DNA from: Mesostigma viride
Lineage: Eukaryota > Streptophyta > Mesostigmatophyceae > Mesostigmatales > Mesostigmataceae
Assembly (NCBI GenBank): GCA_009746045.1
Contig: RPFO01000213.1
Span: 12,162,563 to 12,226,562, forward strand
Direction of reading: 5' to 3'
Length of the DNA: 64,000 nucleotides
Position 1 is the first letter of the stretch. Every line of letters begins with the position of its first letter. The translations under genes were made by a program, and so were the position numbers. Below are positions 43,714-55,109 of this stretch, piece by piece. Below the pieces are notes generated by a model. The model was not told the origin of the DNA, searched no databases, and saw only the letters and a list, made by a program, of their open reading frames with translations.

Positions 43714-46026
43714 ATGTCAGAGCCTACCCCTCCGGCTGAGAGCTCGCTGCCGTCCCCGCCCCACCGGACCCTGAGCTGTATTTCGAGGCCCTTCCGGGCC
43801 GCTGGGTGTCGCGATCTAGTTACCCGGGTGGCGTGGTGCAGCCGGCCCTTCAGGCCCAACATGCTGGCTTAGTCAGGGCGGCCCTCTTCGGGGTCACGTG
43901 GTATGGTCCTTCCCCTGATGAGCCGCACCAGCTTGTCCTGCACGGGTTCGATGATGCCGGACACTGTTTGTTGGGGTGTGGTTCCAGCTGTCCCGCCTTG
44001 GGGCAGATAGATGCGGTTCTCCGGTGTTGCCGTGTGTTCTCCTACCTCTCCACTCCTGTGGGCCGTACCTGCCTACGGGAGGTGTTCCCGTGGCTTCCAG
44101 CTGAGGGTGATGCTGAGGTAGACGAGAACCCCTGCGACCTTTTACGGGCCGTAGAGTTCATGGAGATAGCTGATCAGTCGGCGGGACTAGCGGTTAGTGG
44201 TCCTACGGCCCTTCGGGCGCCCCAGCCGAGGTACATTATACTCCAGATTATTCTGCCTCGAGCGCTGCGTCCGCCTCCTCGGCGTCTGTTCCTCCCTCTC
44301 CGGTCCCGTCGTCCCCTCGGTCGACCCGGGATGTCGCAGTGGAGCCTACCCCTTCGGGTTTGCCTGATCCTCTTTCGGCGACGGTCTCGGCTATGCAGGC
44401 TCAGATCCAGTCTTTGACCACGGCGTTTGGGGCCTTCCTTGCGGCCCAGGCGCAGGTCCCGGCCACGCCGGCTGGATCCGCGCCCCCTACCCCTTCTGTC
44501 GCCCCGGCGACTACGGCTTCGCCCGCGCCCCGCCTGCGCCCGCGGTCGCTGTGGTTCCGGCGGCTCCTGCGACTCCTGCTGCCTCTGCGCCTGTTACCGC
44601 TGTACCTGCGCCTACGCGGGAGTCTCCTGCCCCTGTTAGCTCGCCCTCCGTCGCTGCTTCCGAGCCTCCTCCCGCTCAGGCGCAGACGTCGCGGGGTTTC
44701 TTTGGCGATACTAGCGGGCTTCCCAGACTTTGGGAGGGTGGTCCTCCGCAGAGGATTCCGGTTCCTGACTGGGGCCTGGATGGTAGTCAATCTTATGCAG
44801 GACTGCCTGTCCCTACGGGCCCCATTTTCAACATGTGGCCTGAGGGTGCACCGGCAACGGAGACCGGCGCGCCTGCGTCGTTGGCGGGTCCGTCACGGCC
44901 CTCTCTGGCTTCGGGTCCGGCGCGACCTCCTGTTTTACCAGTGCCCCCTGCGTCGGTGTCGGCTCCTGCCCCTGCGTCAGCCCCTGCTCCGGTCCCTCCT
45001 CCTTCGGCCTCGCGGTCTTTGGCCGCGGTTGTTCGGTCCACCGGTCAGGATCCTCGCGCCACCCGCGCTGCCGATTCCCTCAGGGAGTTGTCCCAGGGTG
45101 ATCGGGACAGGGCTCCTTCTGTGGTGCACGCGACGCCGGAGTCGCGTGACACGCCCATTCCGGGGTATGGTATGTCCGCACTCGCCTGCCGACAGTGTGA
45201 CCTGCCGCGCGCCTCTGCTGAGCTTGCCATCTCTCCCATGTCCTATGGGTTCTCCCAGGTGTGTCGGGCGCCCCGGGATCGTGGCCTACCCATTGAGACT
45301 GATCGGCCTCCGTTCGACATGGTTATTTTAGCTGATCCGGTGTTCGAGGGTGAGATCCTGGTCCGGCGCGTCCTGTATCGCTGGGCGAGGCGCCACAACG
45401 ACTTGGACACCTACGGTGGGTTTCAGTGGGCTTACCCTCCCCCTCTGGGCATTATGGCTTCGGATGCCCTTACAGTAGAGTTTCCTGCGGTGCCGGGTGC
45501 GGCGTACACTACGGTCCTCCAGCCCATCCTTGAGTGGGATGCCCGCCGCCCGGCGCCTATCCCGGGCCAGGGTCTAGACTCCCGCGGTCACCCTCCTCCT
45601 CGTGCCAGCGACTACCTAGAGACCTTCGGGTCGCGACAGTGTGTTCGTCGGTGGCGCTCCCGCGAGGTTCGGCACATCCGGTTGTGGCCGTCCAACGTGG
45701 AGCCCCTGGTGGACCTGTTCTTCCCGACGGGTATGCGCCCTCGGATTCGGTACCATCGCCTCCTCCTGCGGGCCCTTTGCCTGATCGCGGTAGAGCCTTT
45801 CCTTCGCCTCTTTGCCTGTGGCTTTCTGGACTGGGCCCGTGGCCAGGTCGTCCTCACGCAGCATAGGTATTACTGGGCCTTCCTGGGCCTCTTTCCTGAC
45901 GGCGTGTGGGCCGATGTTTTCCTCACTGTAGATAGGCATGACAATGTTGAGGATGTGGCTCACTACCAGGCCTACCTGGAGGTCCTGCTGGCCTCTCGTG
46001 GCACTTACCAGACGGATGGCCACTAG
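43714..46026 (+). CDS. Extra ORF after pol in the Ty3 element, unknown function, frame broken
   Basis: A coding stretch of about 770 codons between the chromodomain and the 3' LTR, on the same strand as pol. It starts MSEPTPPAESS at 43714. It changes frame near 43755 (to DPELYFEALPGRW...) and near 44230 (to EVHYTPDYSASS...), then stays in the frame ending at 46026. The N-terminal ~170 residues and C-terminal ~280 residues look globular. Between them is a Pro/Ala/Ser linker. The C-terminal part has LACRQCDLP and many aromatic residues (FDMVILADPVF, WARRHNDLDTYGGFQW, YYWAFLGLFPDGVWADVF). No signal peptide or clear membrane anchor was seen, so it does not look like an envelope protein. Confidence 0.65.
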
Positions 46027-46391
46027 ATAGAGGGCCTTAGGCCCGACCTGAGGGTGTTGTCCCTCCGGTATGTAGAGTCGCCCTCATATTCTGGCCAGTT
46101 GGTTGGCTGTTCTTGGTCCTTAGCGCTGATGTGTTTACTCTGTGTGTCCTGCCCAGTGCCGTCCCCCCGGCCAGGACTCCGTTCCAGGCAGTTAGGGGAA
46201 CCTACCACCAGGCTTGGTGCTGGCTAACCCTACACCACCCGGCGTGGTGGTGGAGACCGTGTGAACTATTGGTGCTTTGTATCTGGGATGGTCTATCGAT
46301 TGTGTTGGTGTGTGCTGGGTGCGTTAGGATTATTTTCCTACCCCTCTGGTTCTCTCCTCTCTGCGTAGGGAGAGGGCTCCCTACCTTTTGT
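46027..46391 (+). other. Ty3 3' untranslated segment
   Basis: Pyrimidine- and GT-rich DNA between the extra ORF and the polypurine tract. No gene is supported. Confidence 0.5.
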
Positions 46392-46403
46392 GGGGGGGGG
46401 AGG
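46392..46403 (+). other. Ty3 polypurine tract
   Basis: GGGGGGGGGAGG directly precedes the 3' LTR. This is the plus-strand primer site expected for the element. Confidence 0.8.
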
Positions 46404-46977
46404 TGTTACGTCGCGTAACAATTCGTTGTAGTTACGGACGTAAATTAGGTCCTTGGCCTCGGTTGTTCCTAGGTTACGTGCAGTTCTAGTTTGGACATGA
46501 TTGTCCCCGTAACAGTACTGTGGTATAGTGGGTGCCTTTGGGCGCCGCGCCGCGTACTATATTAGTGGTCCTTATCCTTTTGTAGAATGTAGTGGACAGG
46601 CGTGCATCTGTGCACCTGCTTGTGTTAATTCTGTGTTTCTGCAGGCGAGGGCCAGGTCGGCCCGAGCCTGTTGGACCGTTGGTGACCATTTATGCACGTT
46701 CCACTCCTTGTGGGGTCACCCGGCGTGTGTTAAATGAATTAACACATATTAGCTTGGGTCACGGCAGTTTAGTTGTGTTTCCTTCCTCTTTTCCTGGAGT
46801 AAACGGGTTTGATTAAATGGCCTATGGCGTATTACAGTAGTACATATGTAAATGCATTGAGATCTGGTTCGTCTCGGTCGTCTTTCGCTAGGGGTGTATA
46901 TAGAGGCAGCCTCACTAGTTTAGGTAGTATCAGGACAGGTAGAGGTAGAGGTGGTGGCCGAGGCTTGCGGCGTAACA
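46404..46977 (+). mobile_element. Ty3/gypsy 3' LTR (574 bp)
   Basis: Matches the 5' LTR apart from one G/A substitution (ACATATTAGC versus ACATGTTAGC) and three extra bases (GTGTTAATTCTG versus GTGTTTCTG). The TAATC target copy follows at 46978-46982. Confidence 0.9.
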
Positions 46978-46982
46978 TAATC

Positions 46983-47804
46983 TAACTGTAAACTAATCTA
47001 ATCAAGAAAACCCTACCTATTCTACTCAGCAAAGCGCCCCTTCCGCTTGGGGGGAGGGGGCTTGCCCACAGCCGGGGCAGGCGTATGAGCCTGGACAATG
47101 GTCTTCCACCTCTTCTTGTCCTGCATAGCAGTCCAAGCAAGAGAGAGGGAGTGAATGCGATGTTCAAACTGAGCTGGGATCACTAGGTCAGCCATCAACT
47201 GCTGTGGGTAGGTCATGACATGTTTGCCTACCTTCTTAGGAATGTCCTTGGGCGGGCCAGGCCAGGTCAGGATATGCCGCCCTGGCTGGCCAAGCCGCTG
47301 CATGGGGGCCGGCGGCAGACCAAGGGCGGTGTCTACCTGGCTGGTGCGAGCAAGATGTCCTACGAATGCTATCCTACGCTGTTGTCTAATCTCATCCGAA
47401 ATGCGAGGCATGCCCTGGTACAAAGATTCTAAAGACCTATGCGTGGAAAACCCTACATTCAGGGCCTGACGGAGCATCCTGGTTACCGTGCCGTTTAGCT
47501 TGGCCGCCAGCGTGTCCGTGAGCGTCCATGCCTCGGCGCCATACGTGAGCACCGTGAGGACCAGGACCTTGAGGAGCATGCGCTTGCGGTGCTCGCCCAG
47601 GACCTTCGAGTGCCAGTAGGTTTTGAGCGAACGATGCCGAGCCCAGGCCAGGCCGATGCGGGTGTCCACATCGGCGGCGGTGTCAGGAAGCATGCTCCCC
47701 AGCAGTTTAAAGGGATCACGAAACGGGACCTCCGTCCCGTCTGGCAGCCGTGGCAGCGGCGGGCGACTGGAAGCCCCAATCACCATAGCCTCAGTTTTGA
47801 CACA
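46983..47804 (-). pseudogene. LINE-2 reverse transcriptase C-terminal part (right of Ty3)
   Basis: The minus-strand frame 47813-47022 (263 codons, from the truncated 5' end) encodes the part of LINE-2 after the catalytic core: VKTEAMVIGA, FKLLGSMLPDTAADV, LLKVLVLTVLTYGAEAW, RISDEIRQQRRIAFVGHLAR, GQPGRHILTWPGP and the end KRWKTIVQAHTPAP plus a basic tail. The YADD core is missing by 5' truncation, so it is non-functional. The 3' UTR is split by the Ty3 element and continues at 23649. Confidence 0.9.
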
Positions 47805-47815
47805 GTTTGTCAAAT

Positions 47816-50767
47816 GGCTATAGCCTTACCCCCCCAAAACGCAGGGAGAGTGGGCGTGAAAAGAAAAGACATTGACCGACCTGAGCTAGGTGGATTTGCT
47901 TCTGTCTTTTGGGCGGGGTGTCACACGGCCTTGCCTCGGACGGCATTTTTCGCCACGCAAATTTTGCGCCTGAATGAATTGAGGCAAAATGGCGTCAGTC
48001 TAATTGCCGTCGGCTTACGTAAGTTTGCCTGGGTACTTAGGTCACATATTGCGTGATAGAAAAGTCTTAGATCTACTAGGTAATCACTCCGTCATTAACA
48101 AGAAACCTTAGACAGTGGCAAGTCTGATTGCATCGCGAGCTGCTCTCGCCACCTGGTGAGGGAACTGGCCAAATCATTGCCACTGCTGCCCCGGAGCATG
48201 CAGGTCGGTGTTGAACCTCAGAAGGTATTAATTAATTAATTAATTAATCAAGGGGACTCGCACGTCCCGAAAGCCTGAAAAACTGACTTTAATGAATATC
48301 AGTTCCAATGCACTCGGGAACCATCTAGTGGTGATTGAGTACCATAAATATGATGTTTGGACATTCATGCCACCACTTGTTCGGGGTACTACCCCCAACC
48401 ACGCACCGGTGGCGAGCTAAAAATAGAAAAAGACGCTATTTATCAGATATTATGATATTAATATCTAATAAGATATTTTGCCCAAGACAAACCACTTATC
48501 CAAATGACCTGCCCATACATTTCTGCAAAGTTCCCCCACTTTTTTAAAAGCTGGGCTATTTACATGGCCAAAATGGTCACATTTGTTTGAGTTATTAATT
48601 TTCCCGCAAAATGGGTACTTTTTTGAGCCAAAAAAAAAATCAAATCATTAACTAATCAGATTGGGTCATCCATACATTTTATATTCCACTGAGTAGGGGG
48701 AAACACAACCCCAAAGTTTTAGCTCATTCTGACAAGCGTAGCTCAAGTTATTGATTTTCCTGTGATGCCACCTGGGTAGACGCTAAAAGAGAATTGAGCT
48801 AGTGCTGAGCCAAAATGACATCTGTTTTGCTGACCTAGACACCCAAGAACATGCCCACTTTGATCACGGAGTGTGAGGAGGATGTCCGGAGCGTCATACG
48901 CCCCACTCCCTCCATCGGCACAGCCAGCCTTGTGAGTCTACCCCTAACAACAAGGCTGGTAGGACGACACGCCTGAGCAGCATATTGTCCAAAAGCCTGC
49001 AAAAAGTCCTAAATTTAGGACGCTGGGGAATGCGTATTTAATCATGTAAACAGTAATATTTGACCCTGGCATTTGTGCCACTGAGAAATAATATAGTTTT
49101 TAAATTTCTATCAAAGACCTAGGTTCAAATAACGACGTTTAGTACCAAAACTGGCCCTGCCCCATGGCAGACCTCGAACGAAAAAAATGGCCCAAAATTG
49201 AAACTAGGACTTTTCAGGACCACCATGTATATCACCCATCACCACGCCACCCACACAGTCCCATTAGCTTCTTACCAATCCTCAGGGCCCCACGGGACCC
49301 TACGCGGCCTTGGGGAGGTGGGGCAGCGTATAACAAGGCCGTACCGTGCTGTGGCTGCACGTATATATACGCGTGCCTAACGGTGTCACAGATGGGGCAG
49401 ATCATGCAATATAAGGTTGTATGGTTGCTGAGGTTGCCTGGCTTGAACATGACCCACCCCTTACGGCAAACTCTCTCTAAGCATATACCATAGCTTGTTT
49501 AATGTCACGGGCATGCTGGCCACCACCCAGGAAGGAGAGGACACCACATTTGTATGGCAACTTACACAGGATAGCAGCCAGATGAAGTTGTTAAAGGGCA
49601 CTATCCAACATGCCACACTTTGCATGCATTCTAGGGGGGGGGAGAGCTGTAAAAGCATCACATATAAGCAGCACAAGAACAGATAGAACAACTGCAAGCA
49701 ATGGGCCTATGGCAGATAATGAACGCAACCGTAACATAGCTGGGAAGCATGCGTAACTTAGCAGCAGCGAACAAGGAAGATTGCGACGATAGAAGGTACA
49801 TGCCGTAAACCAGCTACGTAAGCCATGTACATGCACAGAAACTGCCCTGTCTTTCAGGCATAGCCGGCTGACACTTACTGCTACGACTACGCTACCCCTT
49901 ACACCTAACCACGGAGAGAACCCGGCACACACCTTCTTGTTACGTCGCCACATCCAGGTGGATGCATTAAGAATCGCGGATATCCGCAGCCAGCCAGCTT
50001 ACCGGCACAAGAACGCAGCCAAACTTACAAAATGGTTCGAAAGTAACGTAAGACACGCCGGAGCATTGTTCTAGGCCCAAGAGATATCGAAAGACAAGTC
50101 CTGTCACGTGCGCTCGCTACCCAGCCTTGACGTTCTGTAAAATGGTCGACAGTAAACTTCGGGCAAGAACACCCAGGCCCGGGCGCTCCCTTGTCAGATA
50201 TACCGTTTCCAAACTCTATACTACAATTAAAATCAAGCGCAAAAACTGCCTGGCCTGGTGCGGGCAACGTTTCCTCACGCACTGACATGTTTGTGCTCAA
50301 AATCGACCGTCCGGGCGCAGGCGATCTGTGACCTACTCATGTTGAGCAGCCGTGCTACACATGCAAACGCAAATAATTTCGTAACCAAATTCAGACCCTT
50401 TAAGCATAAGTACCAAGCTTTCGTTCTTGCTACTGGGCGCCCAAAACGATAAGCTCACGTGAAAATGCCGCCCATATTTGTCAGGTCACCATATCCGCCG
50501 CACATCATTCCCGCACCCACTTTTTTGGCCCAAAATCTCTGTATTTTTGGTCGAGGTACGTACATTCCCGCGCATCTACCCGGTACCCGGTACGGAATCC
50601 GGGTACGATGTACCGGTATCACGGGTAGAGTACATCTTGGAGGTCACGGTCCACTAGGGGTATGGACCATATAGTGACCCCCCCTGCCCGGTACCTCGGT
50701 TATAGTGACCTTAGGACTTTTTAGGACCAAGTCCTAAATTTAGGACGGCCGGCTGATTAACAATATG
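47816..50767. other. Unassigned intergenic stretch
   Basis: Probably host DNA. A (TTAA)n run lies at 48226-48249. Short frames (for example 48335-48547 +, 49591-49953 -) show no motif or splice pattern that I can support. Small GGTACC-rich palindromic motifs lie at 50575-50695. Confidence 0.35.
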
Positions 50768-50881
50768 TAATGCCTATTAATTAATTAATTAATAGACACG
50801 TGACTGCGTCACGTGAGCATAAGTCCTCAGTGGGAGGGGAACATGGGATGGAATGGATGGTATAAGCTATCTAGGTCCTAG

Positions 50882-53295
50882 TTACAGGGGTGTGGGCACC
50901 GCGGCCCGAATATCGCTATGAATGCCATACTTGGTCACACGCGGAGCCCCCACAGGCTTGGGGGTGGTCTCCTTCATCACTACTTGCCATCTATCCTTGC
51001 GCACCATCTGCCTCCATATTACAGACAAACCAGGAGGCTGCCCGGGGGTGAGCCCGTCACGTCTAGTGTAGCACATGTCCATGCCGAGTCTATCACGAAA
51101 AGTCCACGGGTGGCGGCCCTGCCGCGCGCGGCCGGGGGCACGCCAGGTGAGGACATATCGCCCAGGCTGGGCGGGCTTGGTGCCAGCTAGTCTATCTGAT
51201 GTATCTACCTGATCTGTGCGGGCCAGGTGCCCGGCTAGGCCCAGGCGCCTGTGCCTAATAATGTGGGAAACATAGGGCAAATCAGCGTACAAATCCTCAT
51301 TACTAATGTGCAAACCAAAGGGGATGTTAAGGGCCTTGCGCAGCATCTTGGTGACGGCGCCGTCGAGTCGTTGCTCCAGCTCCTGCATCAGTGTCCACGT
51401 CTCGGCGCCGTAGGTCAGGATCGTCAGAATGACGACCTTGAAGAGGTCACGCTTGACGATCCGGGGTAGGGCGGGGTTGCTCCACCAGCGGCGGTGGTCA
51501 TGGAGGTGCGCCCACGCCATGCCGATCCGTGTCGTCATGTCGTCCTCGCAGTCGGGAAGCCAACTGCCGAGCAGCTTGAAGCGGCCTGAAGGAGGGTAGT
51601 TGACCTCGGCATCGTCTAAGAGGCGGAGTGTGGGTGGGGGCCCTGCCATGCCGAGGGCCAGGGCCTCCGTTTTGGGGCTGATTTCTAGACCAACCGCCCG
51701 AGCCTCGAGCGCCAGGCAGTCCAGCCAAAGTTGGGCAGACTCCGGCTTCTCGATGAGCGTGATGTCGTCGGCATAAATGAGGTCAGCTAGTAAATTCTGC
51801 TTGTTAGTCGGCCCCCCTTCCCCAAGCTCGTTCGTGATCGCTAGGCCAGGGGCACGGCCTGCAATGCTAGCAAAGCGAGCACGTGCCTGGCGCATAACAT
51901 AATCCACTACAATAATAAACAGGTACGGCGACAGGACGCAACCCTGCCAGACGCCGGTCTGCAGTGGGCATGGCGGGGTAATGCCGTGTTGAGTGCGCAC
52001 CGAAGTGGTCGACCCCTCATACAGCGTGCGGATGACGGTAATCAGGGGAGTGGGGACGCGAGCGCGAGCAAGTACAGCCCATAGAGCGTCCCAGAGGACA
52101 GAATCAAAAGCCTTGATGAAGTCGACGAAGATCAGGATGGCGGGAAACTCACCAGGTTGCAGGAGAGCGATTTCCTCGAAGAGGCGACGCGCGACGAAGA
52201 TGGCCATGACGGTGTTGCGCCCAGGACGGAAGCCCATTTGACTTTCCCCAAGGTGACAGTCGAGAGCAGAACGAAGGCGGTTGAGGATCATGCGCATGAA
52301 CAACTTAAGTGCGGCGCTCTGGATGCAGACTCCTCTGTAGTTGGCGGGGTCGTCAGGGGAACCTTTGTTTTTGTACAGCATAATACGGTAGCTGTGCTGC
52401 CACTCAGGAATCGGCGGCGCGTCGGCAAGCAGGATCCGGTTGCAGACGTCAAGCAGGAACCCCGTGAGCGCCGTCAGCTTAATCACCGGGGCTGGGAGCT
52501 GGTCAGGTCCAACGGCGGCATAAAAGCGGAGTTGCTTGGCGGCGGTGCTCAGCTCGAGCTCGGTGAACGGCGGGAGCTCGTTGGGGTCGGCCAGGGGTTC
52601 CGTCAGGGCTGGGTACGTGTAGTCCTGCTCAGCGGCGGGCGGCGTGGGCGGCGCAGGGACGTCCGCCGGTGCTACTGCCAGGCGTGCGGCCGCCAGAGGG
52701 CCAAGCGGCGGAGGCGGCGGGGGGCGCCGAGCAGCCGGGACTGGGAGGAATACCACTGGTCGAGCTGCTGCTGCGGTGAGCCAGAGAGCGTCCGCGGCGC
52801 CGGCTGCGCGCCGCCGGGCGGGCCGTTGGGCGTGACGCAGGCGGGTCCAGGCGTACTTGCCGTGCTGGTCCTTGAGGTGGGCGAAGTACTCGCGGACATG
52901 AAGGTCCTCCTGCTCCTTGGTCGCCTGCCGGATGGCCGAGTGGTAATCGGCTTTGAGGCGGGCGTAGCGGGCGGGGTCGCTGTTGTCGCGCAGGGCTTGC
53001 CGGGCCTGGATGACGGCGGGGAGCCGGTGCAGGCTGGTGAAGCGGGGCGGGCGGCGGGGGGGCAGTAGGGCCCCGGCCGCGGGCAGCTTGTCAGCGAGGT
53101 GCCGAAGGGCCGATGCCGGGCCGGCAGCGAACAGCTGGGCGTGGCTGGCCGGGATGTCCAGCGCGTCGACGAACGCCTCTGCGGCGCGCTTGTGGGCGCG
53201 TTTTTCAGGGAAGTCCTCCAGAGCGTCGTCAGATTTCTCGAGCAACTGAAGTGTGCGCAAATCAGGGTGGTGCCACGTGCTTACGAAAGGGCGAG
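50882..53295 (-). CDS. LINE-1 ORF2, reverse transcriptase part
   Basis: A frame of 792 codons is open from about 53260 to the TAA at 50882, continuing upstream to the endonuclease after one frame break near 53290. RT landmarks run in order: HSYRIMLYKNKGSPDDPANY (about 52400), MGFRPGRNT (about 52235), FVDFIKAFDSVLW (motif A, about 52120), GVWQGCVLSPYLFIIV (about 51950), LIYADDITLIEKPE (catalytic, about 51770), then LFKVVILTILTYGAETW and RKALNIPF. It would copy element RNA at the nicked target. The N-terminal third is Ala/Pro-rich, as usual for the linker before the fingers. Confidence 0.92.
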
Positions 53296-54506
53296 GGGAA
53301 TCGCAGGCGGATGCGGGCGGTGACGATGCGATGATCGGAGCGCACCAGGGGGATCACATGCGAGCGAGCAGCTAGTACAGATCCTTGATGACGCTTGCGC
53401 ATTACAACATAGTCAATGCAGCGTTCAGTGCCAGTTGGCGAGGTGTGTGTGACCAAAGCATCTGGACTATGTGGAAAGCGAGTGTTGGCAGTGACCAAAT
53501 CGCATGTCGTAAGCAAATCAGCAAAAAGTTCAGTGTTGGCATTGGAGACCGTACCGTTGGGGGCGTGCTGACATCCGCCAGTACCCGGTGGTAGCGTGGC
53601 GTTGGCGTCCAGCAGCAGAGCGAGGTAGTTGCGACCAGGGATGCCGTTCGCCAGGTTCTCCAGCGCTGCAAAGAAGTCCTTGCGGTCTTGTTCTGGGTGG
53701 CCGGAGTGGGGTGCGTAACCAACGCCCACCGTCAGGGCGTAGGTCGAGTGGCCCTCCATCGAATGAAAAGTGGCCACGAGGAGCCGAGCGTTGACCAGCT
53801 GGGGTTCGCCCATGTGGCGTACGGCGAGCGGGGAGCAGAGGAGACCGACGCCCCCGTTCCCGGTGCCGTCGCCGCCTCCGTAGTAGAACCGCCAGCCGTC
53901 GATGTCGTCAGCAACAAGGGCAGTTGATCCGCGGGCCGATGCAGTGCGCCTGTGTTCTTGGATTCCCAGGATGGCGATATTATTGTCGATGCAGAAACCA
54001 ATAAGATTGGAGACTCGATGGCACTGACAGTCGTCACTGCGCAGGCAGTGACAGCGGTCAGCGTCGGGCTGGAGCGTGCGGGCGTTGAAGGTGGCGATGA
54101 CCAAGGGCGCGCGTTGACCGAAAAGGGGGGTGCAGGCGGGGGTGGGGGCGGAGATGGAGCAGGGTGGTGATGGGGGGGCGGGTGGAGGTGGTGGGGTAGG
54201 GGGGGCGGGTTGGGGACTTATGCTTTCAATCACCGTTTCGATTCTTCCTGCCAACGCGTCGAGGCGACGCCGACGGTTGGCTCGGGTGGCCAGGTAGAAT
54301 GAGTCTGCGTCTGCACGCATAAGAAATGCGTGCAGTCTGAGGAGGTTACGGAGGCGGCCGCGCGAGGCGGGGCGAACCTGGCTCACTGCCGACCCGGTGC
54401 TCTCTCTCCGACAGCCCGAGGGCTGCGAAGGCAAAGGGGCGGGAAGGGGAGTTAGGCAGATCCCACTGCTAAAGCCGCGGAGCCGCGGGGCCGCGAGCGT
54501 CGTCAT
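53262..54506 (-). CDS. LINE-1 ORF2, APE-type endonuclease part
   Basis: A 414-codon frame starting MTTLAAPRLRG. After about 135 residues of basic and Pro-rich leader, the apurinic-endonuclease fold motifs appear: VIATFNARTL, IAILGIQEHRR, GNGGVGLLCSPL, LLLDANATLPPG, CIDYVVM and VRSDHRIVTARI. These hold the expected catalytic Asn, Glu, Asp and His residues. The enzyme nicks the target to prime reverse transcription. The frame ends at a TGA at 53262 and overlaps the RT frame by a one-base shift, so the two probably formed one protein. Confidence 0.92.
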   Translation of the reverse strand: MTTLAAPRLRGFSSGICLTPLPAPLPSQPSGCRRESTGSAVSQVRPASRGRLRNLLRLHAFLMRADADSFYLATRANRRRRLDALAGRIETVIESISPQPAPPTPPPPPAPPSPPCSISAPTPACTPLFGQRAPLVIATFNARTLQPDADRCHCLRSDDCQCHRVSNLIGFCIDNNIAILGIQEHRRTASARGSTALVADDIDGWRFYYGGGDGTGNGGVGLLCSPLAVRHMGEPQLVNARLLVATFHSMEGHSTYALTVGVGYAPHSGHPEQDRKDFFAALENLANGIPGRNYLALLLDANATLPPGTGGCQHAPNGTVSNANTELFADLLTTCDLVTANTRFPHSPDALVTHTSPTGTERCIDYVVMRKRHQGSVLAARSHVIPLVRSDHRIVTARIRLRFPSPFRKHVAPP

Positions 54507-54517
54507 TGATAGGAGAG

Positions 54518-55105
54518 GGGTGGTCCCACGCGGAATGGGGTAGATTTTTGCAAGAAAAAAACGCTAGTTTCAATCGTCCGAAAAACGGACATTGCGCCGA
54601 AATTCTTGCCGAAAAATTTGCAGCCGAGCGAATTTTCCGCCGGCCGGAAAGGGTCTCTCTGCAGCTAGACCCTTCGCAAATCGTGCGAAATCGCGCAAAA
54701 TTTGCTGAAATTGACCAAAACCAGGCCAAAAAAGTGTAAAATCATGCGAAATCTTGAAAATTTTGCTGAAATTGACCAAAAACCAACCAAAAAAGTGCGA
54801 ATTCATGCAAAAAAGTTCGATTGTAAAAAAATTACGACATGTAAAAAATGCGTGAATTCATGCGAAAATTTTCAAAGGGTCTCTCTGCAGCTAGACCCCG
54901 TTCGTGTAAAATTATGCCAAATCCTGTGAAATCGTGTGAAATTGTGTGAAATTGTGCGAAAATCGTGCGAAAATCACGCGAAATTGTGCAAAATTTTGCG
55001 GGCGTTCTCAAATCGCCAGAAAAAAATTCGAAACGGAAAGTCGAAAACAGCGTTTTTTTCTTGCAAAATGCGCGAAAAACTACCCCATTCGGCGTGGGAC
55101 CACCC
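54518..55105. mobile_element. 588-bp inverted-repeat DNA element B with GTGCGAAAT repeats
   Basis: Ends are inverted repeats starting GGGTGGTCCCACGC, with nearly identical arms through AATGGGGTAG and a second matching block, TTGCAAGAAAAAAACGCT. The target duplication is AGAG (54514-54517 and 55106-55109). The interior has GTGCGAAAT, TTGCTGAAATTGACC and GGGTCTCTCTGCAGCTAGAC (twice). It carries no transposase. Inserted between ORF1 and the endonuclease ORF of LINE-1. Confidence 0.85.
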
Positions 55106-55109
55106 AGAG

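Noticed and set aside
43714..46026. Calling the extra Ty3 ORF an envelope gene
   Set aside because: Its position fits, but I see no signal peptide, fusion peptide or membrane anchor.
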